Assembly (NCBI RefSeq): GCF_023898865.1
Contig: NZ_JAGSOV010000050.1
Span: 1-64,000 of the forward strand
DNA: 64,000 nucleotides
Source of the DNA: Pseudonocardia humida
GTDB taxonomy: Bacteria; Actinomycetota; Actinomycetes; Mycobacteriales; Pseudonocardiaceae
Reading direction: 5' to 3'
The stretch's first letter is position 1. Each line of letters opens with the position of its first letter. The position numbers and the translations under genes were made by a program. Positions 34,022 through 43,700 of the stretch are shown here, piece after piece. The notes under the pieces are model-generated. The model was not told the DNA's origin. It saw only the letters and a program-made list of their open reading frames with translations, and made no database searches.

Positions 34022-35149
34022 ATGAGCGCGCTGCGGGTGCACCGGGTTCGGCTGACCGACCCCGACCTGGGACCCGCCTGGCGGCGCCTGCAGGAGGCCG
34101 GGCACGTCGACACCCCGTTCCTGAGCTGGCAGTGGGCCTCCGCGCTGCGCGACGTCCCCGAGCTCACCGCCGACATGGGCGTGCTGGTGTGCCGGCGCGG
34201 CTCCGAGGTCGTCGGGCTGCTGCCGCTGGAGCGCACCCGCCTCGACGGCCGCCGCGTGCTGGGCATCGCCGGCTGGTACTGGGTGGGCCCCGACCACACC
34301 GACGTCGTCGCCGCGCCTGCCGACCGGGCCGAGGTCGCCGCGGCGATGCTCGCCGAGCTGGCCCGCACGCCCGGCTGGGACGTGCTCGACCTGGACGGCC
34401 TCAACCCCGACGGGGCGCTGGCCGCCGCCGTCGACGGCGCGTTCGCGCGCCCGCGGTTCGTCGTGCGCCCCACCGAGGAGCTGCCGATCTCCTACGTCCC
34501 GCTGGACGGGGAGATCCTCAGCAACCACGGCCGCAAGCAGGTCCGCAAGGAGATCCGCCGGGCCGAGGCCGGTGGGGGAGCGTTCAGCCTCGTCACCGAC
34601 CCGGACCGGTTCCCGGCGCTGCTGGAACGGATGATGGACCTGCACGTGGCCCGCTTCGGCGACCGCTCCCGGGTGTTCGCCACCCCGGCCCGGCGCCGGT
34701 TCCACCAGATCGCCGCGGCCCGGCTGGGCGACGCGGGCCTGGTGCGCGTGCACGAGCTGCGCGTGGGCCCCGAGCCCGCCGACGCCGCGGCCATCACCTA
34801 CACGCTGGCCTGGCGGGGCGCGCTGCTGTTCTACAGCGGCGGCCTGCGCACCGACATCGGCATGACCCCGGGCTTCTCGGTGCGTGCGCAGGCCATGCTG
34901 GCCGCGGCCGAGGACGGCTTCGGCGAGGTCGACCTGCTGCGCGGCGACCACGGCTACAAGGAGCGCTTCCGGGCCGAGGTGCGCAGCGACGTGCGCCGCC
35001 GGGTGGCCAGGGTCAACGCCGGCCTGGTGCGGATGGTCGTCACCCGCGGCGCCCGTGCGCTCGCGGAGCGTGCCCGCGAGAAGGCCTCAGCGCTGCGCCG
35101 CGAGCCGGCGCAGGGCGCTGCGCCGTCCGGCGCAGTGTCGGAAGGGTAA
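34022..35149 (+). CDS. GNAT/FemAB-like acyltransferase (CelD-like)
   Basis: This 375-residue protein is built of two GNAT folds like FemAB and the CelD cellulose-synthesis proteins. The N-terminal block DTPFLSWQWASALRD and the central NHGRKQVRKEIRRAEAGGGAF are characteristic. The second fold carries AAITYTLAWRGALLFYSGGLRTDIGMTPGF and the closing LLRGDHGYKERFRAE. Members transfer acyl or aminoacyl groups in polysaccharide and envelope pathways, but the donor is usually unknown. A short inverted repeat overlaps its stop codon. Confidence 0.82.
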   Translation: MSALRVHRVRLTDPDLGPAWRRLQEAGHVDTPFLSWQWASALRDVPELTADMGVLVCRRGSEVVGLLPLERTRLDGRRVLGIAGWYWVGPDHTDVVAAPADRAEVAAAMLAELARTPGWDVLDLDGLNPDGALAAAVDGAFARPRFVVRPTEELPISYVPLDGEILSNHGRKQVRKEIRRAEAGGGAFSLVTDPDRFPALLERMMDLHVARFGDRSRVFATPARRRFHQIAAARLGDAGLVRVHELRVGPEPADAAAITYTLAWRGALLFYSGGLRTDIGMTPGFSVRAQAMLAAAEDGFGEVDLLRGDHGYKERFRAEVRSDVRRRVARVNAGLVRMVVTRGARALAERAREKASALRREPAQGAAPSGAVSEG

Positions 35150-35161
35150 GAAAACCCTTCC
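35140..35161. promoter_or_regulatory. short inverted repeat across a stop codon
   Basis: GGAAGGGT (35140-35147) and ACCCTTCC (35154-35161) pair perfectly around AAGAAA and include the stop of the preceding gene. It has no U-run, so it could be a weak terminator or an operator for the sugar transferase gene. Confidence 0.4.
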
Positions 35162-35186
35162 GGCTTCCCGCACGGGAGCTAGCCCT

Positions 35187-35208
35187 CGCGGAGATTATCC
35201 CGAAGGCC
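35187..35208 (+). promoter_or_regulatory. possible shared motif, copy 2
   Basis: The 22-base segment around GAGATTATCCCGAAGGCC matches 32435-32456 at 18 of 22 positions. It lies 64 bases before the sugar transferase start and could overlap its promoter. Confidence 0.35.
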
Positions 35209-35272
35209 CAGGTCAGACAGAGTTCTCTCATCAGGTCGAGCCGCTCAGGCGGCCACGGAAGAGGAGAGAGCA

Positions 35273-35944
35273 ATGGTCGCCATCACCGCCCCCGCCGCCC
35301 GCCCCCTGCGCTTCGCCCCGACCGGTGGCCGTCCCCCGGCCCGCGTGGCGGGTGCCGCGGTGAAGCAGCTGCTCGACGTCGTCGGCGCCCTGACCATCCT
35401 GCTGCTGACCCTGCCGATCCTGATCGCGGTGGCCCTCGCGGTCCGCGCCGACGGTGGCCCGGCCTTCTTCACCCAGACCCGCATCGGCCGCGACGGTCGG
35501 ACCTTCCGGATGGTCAAGTTCCGGTCGATGGTCGTCGACGCCGAGGCCCGCAAGGCCGCGCTGATGGCCGCCAACGAAGGCGCCGGCCCGCTGTTCAAGA
35601 TGAAGAACGACCCGCGGGTCACCCGGATCGGCGCGGTCATCCGCAAGTACTCGATCGACGAGCTGCCCCAGCTGTTCAACGTGCTGACCGGTTCGATGTC
35701 GCTGATCGGCCCGCGGCCCTGCCTGCCGACCGAGGCCACCCGGTACACCGCCGAGATGCGCCGCCGCCACCAGGTCAAGCCGGGCCTGACCGGCCTGTGG
35801 CAGGTCAGCGGCCGCAGCAACCTGAGCTGGGACGAGTCGGTCGCGCTGGACCTGCGCTACGTCGACGACTGGTCGCTGCTGATGGACATCCGGATCGCCG
35901 CCAAGACCTTCGGCGCCGTCATGGCCAGCCGCGGTGCGTACTGA
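35273..35944 (+). CDS. priming undecaprenyl-phosphate sugar phosphotransferase
   Basis: This 223-residue protein has only the catalytic half of the polyprenyl-phosphate hexose-1-phosphate transferase family, like ExoY rather than the longer WcaJ. One N-terminal re-entrant hydrophobic segment (LLDVVGALTILLLTLPILIAVAL) is followed by FFTQTRIGRDGRTFRMVKFRSM, then RKYSIDELPQLFNVLTGSMSLIGPRP and KPGLTGLWQVSGRSNLSW. It should load the first sugar onto the lipid carrier and so start repeat-unit synthesis. The ribosome site GAGGAGAGAG is excellent. A U-tailed hairpin follows. Confidence 0.93.
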   Translation: MVAITAPAARPLRFAPTGGRPPARVAGAAVKQLLDVVGALTILLLTLPILIAVALAVRADGGPAFFTQTRIGRDGRTFRMVKFRSMVVDAEARKAALMAANEGAGPLFKMKNDPRVTRIGAVIRKYSIDELPQLFNVLTGSMSLIGPRPCLPTEATRYTAEMRRRHQVKPGLTGLWQVSGRSNLSWDESVALDLRYVDDWSLLMDIRIAAKTFGAVMASRGAY

Positions 35945-35973
35945 GGTGGGCACGCAGTGCCTCCGGGGGAAGG

Positions 35974-36011
35974 GCCGATCGGGCTACAGATCACTCGCCC
36001 GATCGGCTTTT
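35974..36011 (+). terminator. intrinsic terminator after priming transferase
   Basis: GCCGATCGGGC (35974-35984) pairs with GCCCGATCGGC (35997-36007) and is followed at once by TTTT. It is one of the few terminators in the window with a U-run. Confidence 0.75.
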
Positions 36012-36122
36012 CCCGCACTCGTGGTAGCAAGTGCCGCTGCCCGGGCGACCTCCCCGCTCGCCCGGCCCGCTCGTCACCACCCCCGCACACCCCAGTGCGC
36101 TCGCCCGGAACGGAGCGGACAC

Positions 36123-37664
36123 ATGCCAGGGACCGGGCCCGTGTCGTCCCTGAGGGCCGCAGACCCCGAGAACGCGACGGTCACCCTCCGCGCCGTCCTC
36201 CCCGCCCCCACACCCGCGCTCCCCGCCACGCTCCCCCCGGCTCCCGCCCCGCTCGGTACCGACCCCGGACCCACCGGCCGCCCCAGCCCGGTCCGCCCCG
36301 GCATCGCCGCCTTCCTCGTCGTGCTCACCTGCTCCCTCGGCTTCTCCACCTGGGCCTGGCAGCACCACCAGAGCCCCGGCGTGCTGAGCTGGGTGACCAC
36401 GGTGCTGTGGACGGCGCCCATCCTGACCTCGCTGCTCGGCCTGGCCGGCGCCCTGCGCACCCGGCGCACCACCCGCCGCGCCGCCGACGAGCCCGCGCCC
36501 CCGCTGGTGCGCGACGAGTTCCTGCTGGTGGTGGTGCCGACCATCGGCCGCCACGACACCTACCCGGCCCTGGAGCGGGTCGTGCGCTCCTACGTCGAGC
36601 ACCTGCCGACGGCGTTCGCCCGGCTGCGCGTGGACGTCGTCGTCGAGGAGGGCTGCGAGGCCGCCGCGGCGATCCACCTGCTGGCCACCACCCTGCCGAT
36701 GGTGCGGGTGCTGACCGTGCCCGCGGCCTACCGGACCCCGGCCGGCACCCGGTTCAAGGCCAGGGCCAACCACTACGCCGGCATCCGCCGCGTCGCCGAG
36801 GGCCAGGTCGGCGACGACGTCTGGGTCCTGCACATGGACGACGACACCGGCGTCGACGCGCACACCGCCCGCGAGCTGGCCCGGTTCGTGCTGGCCCAGC
36901 GCGGCCCGGACGCGCTGCACCTGGGCCAGGGCGTGCTGACCTACCCCCGCGAGCACGGCGCGCACCGGCTCCTGTGGCTGGCCGACGCCGTGCGCCCCGC
37001 CTCGGACGTGAGCGTGTTCGCCGTGTCCACCGGCCGCGGCACCCCGCGGGCCGGGCTGCACGGCGAGCTGCTGCTGGTGCGGGCCTCGGTGGAGGCGGCC
37101 ATCGGCTGGGACTTCGGGCCCCGGGCGATGGTCGAGGACGCCCAGTTCGCGCTCAACTTCTGCCAGGCGTTCCCCGGGCGCAGCGGCTGGTTCCCGGCCC
37201 GCTCGCTGGGGGCCGCCCCGGTGTCGGTGCACGACTTCGTCAAGCAGCGCGAGCGCTGGGCGTGGGGGCTCATGGAGCTGGCCGCCAACCGCGCGATCCC
37301 GCTGCGCGAGCGGCTGCTGCTGATCCACAACATGGTGATCTGGGCGATCGGGCCGCTGCAGCACGTCGGGGTCATCCTGGTGGTCGGCGCCCTGCTGGGC
37401 GACCTGGCGACCCTGCCGGTGGCCGGCGCGGTGCTGCCGCTGTGGGCGGTCAACTTCGGCTACCAGGTCTGGACGTACTGGGAGGGGCTCAAGCTCAACT
37501 GCCGGGTCTCGGCCGACCCGCGCAGGCGGTTCTGGGAGCGCATCGCCGTCGTCGCGCTGATGCCGGTGTTCTCCCTGTGGGAGGCGGCGGGCGTGCTGCG
37601 CGGGGCCGTGCTGTTCCTGCGCGGCGGCGAGACCGCGTTCGCCGTGATCGCGAAACCGCGGTGA
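36123..37664 (+). CDS. membrane glycosyltransferase family 2
   Basis: This 513-residue protein has two N-terminal membrane segments, a GT-A catalytic domain and C-terminal membrane segments. Catalytic landmarks are LVVVPTIGRHD, the DXD region HMDDDTGVD (about residues 238-246), EDAQFA and the Q-x-x-RW motif in KQRERWAWG. The overall layout resembles the egghead-type beta-mannosyltransferases and processive GT2 synthases. It could make and export a polymer by itself. It is the first gene of a run of coupled genes, with the next start overlapping its stop. Confidence 0.85.
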   Translation: MPGTGPVSSLRAADPENATVTLRAVLPAPTPALPATLPPAPAPLGTDPGPTGRPSPVRPGIAAFLVVLTCSLGFSTWAWQHHQSPGVLSWVTTVLWTAPILTSLLGLAGALRTRRTTRRAADEPAPPLVRDEFLLVVVPTIGRHDTYPALERVVRSYVEHLPTAFARLRVDVVVEEGCEAAAAIHLLATTLPMVRVLTVPAAYRTPAGTRFKARANHYAGIRRVAEGQVGDDVWVLHMDDDTGVDAHTARELARFVLAQRGPDALHLGQGVLTYPREHGAHRLLWLADAVRPASDVSVFAVSTGRGTPRAGLHGELLLVRASVEAAIGWDFGPRAMVEDAQFALNFCQAFPGRSGWFPARSLGAAPVSVHDFVKQRERWAWGLMELAANRAIPLRERLLLIHNMVIWAIGPLQHVGVILVVGALLGDLATLPVAGAVLPLWAVNFGYQVWTYWEGLKLNCRVSADPRRRFWERIAVVALMPVFSLWEAAGVLRGAVLFLRGGETAFAVIAKPR

Positions 37665-38776
37665 GCGGCTGGACGCGGGGCTGGCGCTGGGCGGCGGGCG
37701 CGGTCGTCGTGCTGACCGCGGCCACCGCCAGCTGGACCGCCCCGGGGGCGCCGGCGGCCGCGAGCGCCGCGGGCGAGCCGGCCGGGCCCGTTGTCTCCCA
37801 CCCGTGGCAACCCGGCCGCCCCCAGCTCGGGGTGCAGGTCTACTGGGTCGACACCCCGGCTGACACCGACGACGTCGTGCGGCTCAAGGCGCGCCGGGTG
37901 CTCGACCACGTCGTCGGGATGGAGGCCAACGCCGTCTCGGTGTCGTTCCCGTTCTTCACCGACGCCGTCGACGCCAGCGGCGTGTACGTCGACGAGCGCA
38001 CGCCGAGCCCGGAGCGGCTGGCCATCGTGCTCGCGGAGGCCAGGGAGATCGGGCTGCGCACCACCGTGCGCCCGCTGCTGGACGAGGCCAACCTGATCGC
38101 GCGCGACAGCCTGGACTGGCGCGGTCGGCTCGACCCGGCGGACCGGGACGCCTGGTACGCCTCCTACCGGGCGTTCCTCGACCCGTACCTGGCCGTGGCC
38201 GAGCGGGAGGACGTCGACACCGTCGTCGTGGCCGCCGAGCTCAACAGCCTGCAGGCCGACCCGCACTGGGGTCCGCTGGTCGAGCACGCGCGGACGGTGT
38301 ACTCCGGCGAGATCGGCTACGCGGCCAACTGGGACGCCTACGCCGAGGCCCTTGACGGCGTGCCGGCCGACACCGTGGGCATCGACGCCTACCCGCAGCT
38401 CGGCGTCGCCCCGACGGCGTCGGTGCCGGAGATGACCGCGGCCTGGCGGGCCTGGCTCGACGACGCCGCCCCGCCCCGCCCCGGCCTGCTGCTCTACGAG
38501 GTCGGCGCGGCCGCGGAGGCGCGCACGGTGGACAACCCCGCGGTGCCCCACACCGAGGGCGCCCCGCTCGACCAGGGGGTGCAGCGGCGCTGGCTGGCCG
38601 CGGCCTGCCAGGTGGCGCGCGACCGCGAGCTGGCCGGGCTGTACCTGTGGAAGATCGAGTTCGACGTCGACCCCGCAGGCGCCGACCCGGCGGGCGACCT
38701 GCACGACTCGTTCCTCGGCCGGGAGGCGGAGCGCACCATGCGCGACTGCTTCGCGTCCTGGGGGGCCGTGCCGTGA
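37661..38776 (+). CDS. secreted putative glycoside hydrolase (TIM barrel, GH113-like)
   Basis: This 371-residue protein has an N-terminal signal segment (WAAGAVVVLTAATASWTAPGAPAAA) and then a single domain with barrel-like strands: LGVQVYWVDTPAD, ANAVSVSFPFFTDAV, GLRTTVRPLLD, VDTVVVAAELNSLQ (Glu at the end of a strand), DTVGIDAYPQL and LLLYEVGAAAE (second Glu). Two strand-end glutamates suit a retaining glycosidase of clan GH-A. It is coupled to the glycosyltransferase on both flanks by GTGA overlaps, so it may trim or release the polymer made by its neighbour. The family call is tentative. Confidence 0.68.
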   Translation: MSGWTRGWRWAAGAVVVLTAATASWTAPGAPAAASAAGEPAGPVVSHPWQPGRPQLGVQVYWVDTPADTDDVVRLKARRVLDHVVGMEANAVSVSFPFFTDAVDASGVYVDERTPSPERLAIVLAEAREIGLRTTVRPLLDEANLIARDSLDWRGRLDPADRDAWYASYRAFLDPYLAVAEREDVDTVVVAAELNSLQADPHWGPLVEHARTVYSGEIGYAANWDAYAEALDGVPADTVGIDAYPQLGVAPTASVPEMTAAWRAWLDDAAPPRPGLLLYEVGAAAEARTVDNPAVPHTEGAPLDQGVQRRWLAAACQVARDRELAGLYLWKIEFDVDPAGADPAGDLHDSFLGREAERTMRDCFASWGAVP

Positions 38777-40749
38777 CTCGAGACGCCACTGGGGTCGGTA
38801 CCCCGGCGGCGCCACCCCGACCCGTGCTCGCGCTCGGCGGCCTGGCCGTCCTGCTGGTCGTGCTGCAGGGCAGCGGCGGGTTCACCGTCGAGCTGCTGGG
38901 CGCCGACCTGCTGCTCGCGGTCGCCGGTTTCCGGGTGACGCACGCCCTGCTGGAGGCCGCGGTCGTCGAGGGTCGGGCGCCGCTGCGGGCCTGGTACGGC
39001 CAGCAGCTCGGGCACCGCGTGGCGCTGCTGGCGATCGTGCTGGGGGTGGTGCTGCTGGCCGCGGCCGCCGGCCGTCCCGAGCCGGCCGCGCAGGCCGGGC
39101 TGGACGCGCTGGCCGGGTTGCCCGGCGGGGGCAACTGGTGGCTGCACGCCGAGCGCACGGGCCTGCTCGACGCCCACGGCCTGCCCCGCGACTGGTACGC
39201 CGACCGCCCCGGCACCGTCGACCCGCTGGGCGTGCTGTGGCTGGTCGGGCTGCTGGTCCAGCTGGGACTGGGCTGGCCGCTGGTGCTGGTCCCGCTGCGC
39301 GCGCTGCTCCGGGTCCGCACCCGGCGCGCGGCGCTGACCCGGCTGCTGCCGGCGCTGGTGGCGCTGGCGTACCTGGCCTGGCTGGTCGGCCCGCTGCGCA
39401 CCGCCGGCGGCGCGCCGGTCGCCGAGCTGGCGCTGGGCACGCACGTGCGGGCCGCGGAGTTCCTGCTCGGCGCGGTGGCCGCGGTCGCCGCGGTCGGGCT
39501 GCACGGGCGGCGGATCCCCGCCTGGGTCGCCCCGGTGCTGGCCGTGGTCGGGGTCGGCGGGCTCGTCGCGCTGGCCGTGCTCGCCACCTGGTACCCCGTC
39601 GACTGGCTGCGCCGGGGCGGCCCGACCGGGGCCGCGGCGGGCGCGGCGCTGCTGCTGCTCGCCGTCCAGCTGCCCGGCCACGGCCCCGTGGCCGCCGCGC
39701 TGGGCCGCGGCCTGCCGTTGGAGCTCGGACGGGTGGCCTACCCGCTGCTCCTGCTGCACCTGCCGGCGTTCTGGCTGGTCCAGCGGGGCGTGCCGACCGT
39801 GCGCCCGGCCGCGCTGCTGCTCGTCGGGACCGCGCTGGCCTGGCTGGTCGGCCTGCTCCTGCAGGACGGGCTGCTGCGGCGCTGGCGGGCCCGCTGGCGG
39901 GCGTACGCCTCCGTCCCGCTCGTGGTGCTGGCGGTGCTCGCGGTCGGCGCCGGCGGCGCGGGGCTGTTCCTGCGCGGCACCGACGTGCCCCCGCAGCTGC
40001 CCGGCCCGCCCCGCGCCGACCGCCCGGTAGTGCTGGTGCTCGGCGGCTCCACCGGCGGCGACCTGGCCGCCGCGCTGGCCGCGGCGGGCGACGCCTACGC
40101 CGTCCGCGACGCCACCCGGCCCGGCTGCGGGCTGCTGCCCACCGGGCTGCCCGAACCCGAGCGGGCCCGGCTGAGCGCCTGGGCCCAGCTGCCCGGGCCC
40201 GCCCAGCCGCCGTGCGCGGGATGGGCCGCGCGCTGGCGCGACGAGGTCGCCGCGCTCCGGCCGGTGGCCGTGCTGCTCGACCTGGGCTCCGACGCCGCCC
40301 CCGCCCGCGTGCCCGCCTCCGCGCCCACCCCCTGCCGACCCGGCTTCCGGACCTTCTACCGGCAGCTGCTCGACGACGCCGTGCGCGCACTGGGCACCGG
40401 CCCGGACGCGGCGCCGGTGCTGCTCGCCGACGCCCGTGCGGGCACCGGCGCGGCGCGCTGCTTCAACGCGCTCGTCGCCGAGGCCGTGGCGACGCACCCG
40501 ACGCTCGTTCCGCTCGACGTGGAGGCTCTAGTGTGTCCGGGCGGGGTGTGCGCTGAGGTGATCGAGTTCGGCCATCCGTCCTCCGACACCGCGCACCTCA
40601 GCACGAGCGAACGCGACGAGGTGGGCCCGTGGCTGGCGGCCGCGGTGCGCACCGAGCTCGCACCCGAGCGGGCGGCGGCCCGCGCGGAGCAGGCGGCCGG
40701 CACGTGCCCGGCCGCGACGGACAGGGGGGTCGACGGTGCCGGTTGCTGA
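38773..40749 (+). CDS. AT3-SGNH acyltransferase (OatA-like)
   Basis: This 658-residue protein has an N-terminal acyltransferase-3 membrane domain of about ten segments (residues 15-390) and a C-terminal external SGNH-like domain (about 415-640). In the SGNH part the block I equivalent reads VLVLGGSTGGDL rather than GDS, with a conserved Ser. A late HPSSDTAHLS supplies the His region. Such proteins O-acetylate cell-wall or exported glycans using cytoplasmic acetyl-CoA. Translation is coupled to the glycosidase-like gene upstream. Confidence 0.8.
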   Translation: MTRDATGVGTPAAPPRPVLALGGLAVLLVVLQGSGGFTVELLGADLLLAVAGFRVTHALLEAAVVEGRAPLRAWYGQQLGHRVALLAIVLGVVLLAAAAGRPEPAAQAGLDALAGLPGGGNWWLHAERTGLLDAHGLPRDWYADRPGTVDPLGVLWLVGLLVQLGLGWPLVLVPLRALLRVRTRRAALTRLLPALVALAYLAWLVGPLRTAGGAPVAELALGTHVRAAEFLLGAVAAVAAVGLHGRRIPAWVAPVLAVVGVGGLVALAVLATWYPVDWLRRGGPTGAAAGAALLLLAVQLPGHGPVAAALGRGLPLELGRVAYPLLLLHLPAFWLVQRGVPTVRPAALLLVGTALAWLVGLLLQDGLLRRWRARWRAYASVPLVVLAVLAVGAGGAGLFLRGTDVPPQLPGPPRADRPVVLVLGGSTGGDLAAALAAAGDAYAVRDATRPGCGLLPTGLPEPERARLSAWAQLPGPAQPPCAGWAARWRDEVAALRPVAVLLDLGSDAAPARVPASAPTPCRPGFRTFYRQLLDDAVRALGTGPDAAPVLLADARAGTGAARCFNALVAEAVATHPTLVPLDVEALVCPGGVCAEVIEFGHPSSDTAHLSTSERDEVGPWLAAAVRTELAPERAAARAEQAAGTCPAATDRGVDGAGC

Positions 40750-40778
40750 CGGTCGTCCCGACCCCGGCGGGCCGGCAC

Positions 40779-43700
40779 GTGGCTGAACCGGAGCTCTTCG
40801 GGCCCTACCGGCTCGACACGATCATCGGCCGCGGCGGCATGGGCGAGGTCTTCCGTGCGTTCGACACCCGGCGCAACCGCGTCGTCGCGGTGAAGCGGAT
40901 GTCCAAGCACCTGGTCACCGACCCGGAGTACCGCAAGCGGTTCCGCCGGGAGTCGGCGCTGGCCGCGATGCTGCGCGAGCCGCACATCATCCCCATCCAC
41001 GACTACGGCGAGATCGACGGCCAGCTCTACATCGACATGCGCCTGGTCGAGGGCGCCGACCTGGCCACCGTGCTCAAGCGCGTCCAGCTCAGCGTGGAGC
41101 GCGCGGTCGACGTGGTCTCCCAGATCGCCGACGCGCTCGACGCCGCGCACGCCGAGGGGCTGGTGCACCGCGACGTCAAGCCGTCCAACGCGCTGCTGGT
41201 CGGCCCGTCGCCGGAGGAGGCCGCCTCCCGCGGGTTCGTCTACCTGGTCGACTTCGGCGTGGCCGCCACCCTCGGCGGCACCACGCTGAGCCGGCCTGGC
41301 CTGGCCGTGGGCAGCGCCGCCTACATGGCGCCCGAGCGGATGATGGGCGACGACTGGGACTCCCGCGCCGACGTCTACTCGCTGGCCTGCCTGCTGTACG
41401 AGGCCCTCACCGGGCGCAGGCCCTTCCCCTCCGACGACCTGCTGACGCTATTGCAGGCCCACATGAAGGCGCCCGCGCCGCGGCCGTCGGACCTGCGCCG
41501 CGACCTCCCGCCCGGCATGGACCAGGTGGTCGTGACCGGCATGGCGAAGCTGCCCAACGCGCGCTTCTCCAGCGCGGGCGAGTTCGCGGACGCGGCCAGG
41601 GCCGTGCTCGAGCGCGCCCCCGCCCCGCCGCCGCGCAACCCCGACGACGTGGTCACCGTCGTCCGCCGCCGACCGCAGCCGCGGCCGGGCCCGGCACGTG
41701 GGCCGGTCGGCCAGCCGCCGCGCCCCGTCCCGGACCCGGCCACGGAGCTGGGGCCGGTCGTGCCCCCGGTCGAGTCGCTGCGCCCGCCACCGCGGCCCGC
41801 CCCCGGGACCGAACGGGTGGAACCGCCGCGCCCGGCCGACCCGCCGCCATCCACATCGGACGCCGCCGCCGACCTGGTCGAGCTCGACCCCGAGGTCGAC
41901 TCGTTCGGGATGGCGCCGCCGCCGCGCGCGGAGCTGCCAGAGGCCCGGTTCGGAGCCGGGGCGGCGCGAACCGGTGAGGTCGGCACGGGCGGGAGCGTCC
42001 AGCCGGACGCGGGTGAGCCGGCCGAGAAGGCCGCCGCGGAGAAGGCCGCCGCCGAGAGAACCGAGGCCGAGCGGGCTGCGGCGGCGAAGGCCGAGGCCGA
42101 GCGGGTCGCGGCGGCGGAGGCCGAAGCGGAGCGGGTCGCGGCGGCGGAGGCCGAAGCGGAGCGGGTCGCGGCGGAGAAGGCTGCCGCGGAGGAGAGGGCC
42201 CACGCGGAGCGCGTCGAGGCGGAGCGGGTCGCCGCGGAGAAGGCCGCTGCGGAGAAGGCTGCCGCGGACGAGAAGGCCGAAGCGGAGCGCGTCGAGGCCG
42301 CGCGGGTCGAGGCCGCGCGTGTTGAGGCTGCGCGTGTCGAGGCCGAGAGGATCGTCGCGGAGAAGGCCGAGGCGGAGCGGGTCGCCGCCCTGGAAGCGGC
42401 GGCCGAGAAGGCCGCCGCCGCCCGGCGGGTCGCCGCGGAGATCGCCGCCGAGCTCGCCGCGCGGAAGGCCGCGGCCGACCGGGCCGCGGCCGGTCGAGCG
42501 GCCGCCGAGCGTGCGGCGGCCTCGGCCGGGACGTCCCACCCGGACAGCGAGATGTCCCCGGTGGTGCCGCCCGGCGCGTCGCCGGAGTCGCTGGTCGAGC
42601 GCACCCGCTCCGACCCCGAGACCGAGATGTCGCCGATCGTGGCGCGGGCTGGGGTCCCGGTGGACCCGCGCGACCCGGAGACCGAGATGTCGCCGGTCGT
42701 CCCGCCGCTGCCCCACCCGTCGGAGTCCGACCCGGAGACCGAGTCCGGGCCCGTCGTCCCGCCCCGGCCGGGTCCGGACCGGCCGGGTGCGGGCGTCGAC
42801 GACCGCACGGTCGTGTCCCGGCCCGGGCGCGCGCCGGGACCGGGACGCCCGTCGCCGTTCCCGCGCCCGGGCCCGCCGCGGTCCGACACCCCGCCGCCGG
42901 GCACCCCGTCCGGCCGTCCGGGGGAGGGCGGGCCGGGGGGCCGGCCGCGGCCGCGACCGTCGACCCAGCCGCGGCCCCGACCGGCCGGACCGCCTCCGTC
43001 GGAGGCGCCGGGCCACAACCCGGTGGACCTGCCGACGACGCCGCGGCCGCGCCCGTCGCAGTCGCCGTCGGCGGGCACACCCGCGGTGGCGTCGTCGCCC
43101 CCGCCGCCCGGTTCCACCGACCCCACCCGGCCCGGGGTGCGCCGCCCGGCGCAGCCGCTGCCGAAGGCCGAGCCGATCGCCCGGGGCGCCGCCGGGCAGA
43201 CCGTCCGGATCCGGCGCGCGCCGACCCCGCCGCCGCGACCCGCGATCAAGCCGGCGCCGCCGCGCCCGGAGGCCGAGGCGGTCCGCCCGGACCCCGACGC
43301 CACCGAGACGATCACCAGCCCGCGCGCGGGCGGGAGCGGCGGTGGCCGCGGCCGGCTGGCCTGGCTGGCGGCCATCGTGGTGTTCGGGCTGCTGGTGGTG
43401 GCCTCCGCGGTGTTCCTGCCACGCCTGCTGGCCGCGGGCAACGCGCCCTTCACCCAGGTCGCCGCCATCCCGGTGGGCATCGCCCCGGCGGAGGTGGCGC
43501 TCTCGCCCGACGGCACCCGCGCCTACGTCACCAACCTCGGCGCCGACACCGTCTCGGTCATCGACACCGCGGCCGCGCAGACCGTCGGCGACCCGATCCC
43601 GGTCGGCGACATGCCCAACAGCGTGGCCGTCAGCCCGGACGGGGCCCGCGTCTACGTCACCAACAACGGCTCCGACGACCTCTCGGTGATCGACACCGCC

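Noticed and set aside
42020..42530. A DNA repeat array as an element in its own right.
   Set aside because: The repetition follows codons for Ala, Glu and Arg in frame with the kinase and is explained by the protein.
41375..43516. A 713-codon Ser/Ala-rich open frame opposite the first kinase.
   Set aside because: Its repeats are the reverse reading of the kinase's Ala/Glu and Pro-rich repeats. It has no ribosome site and no recognisable domain.
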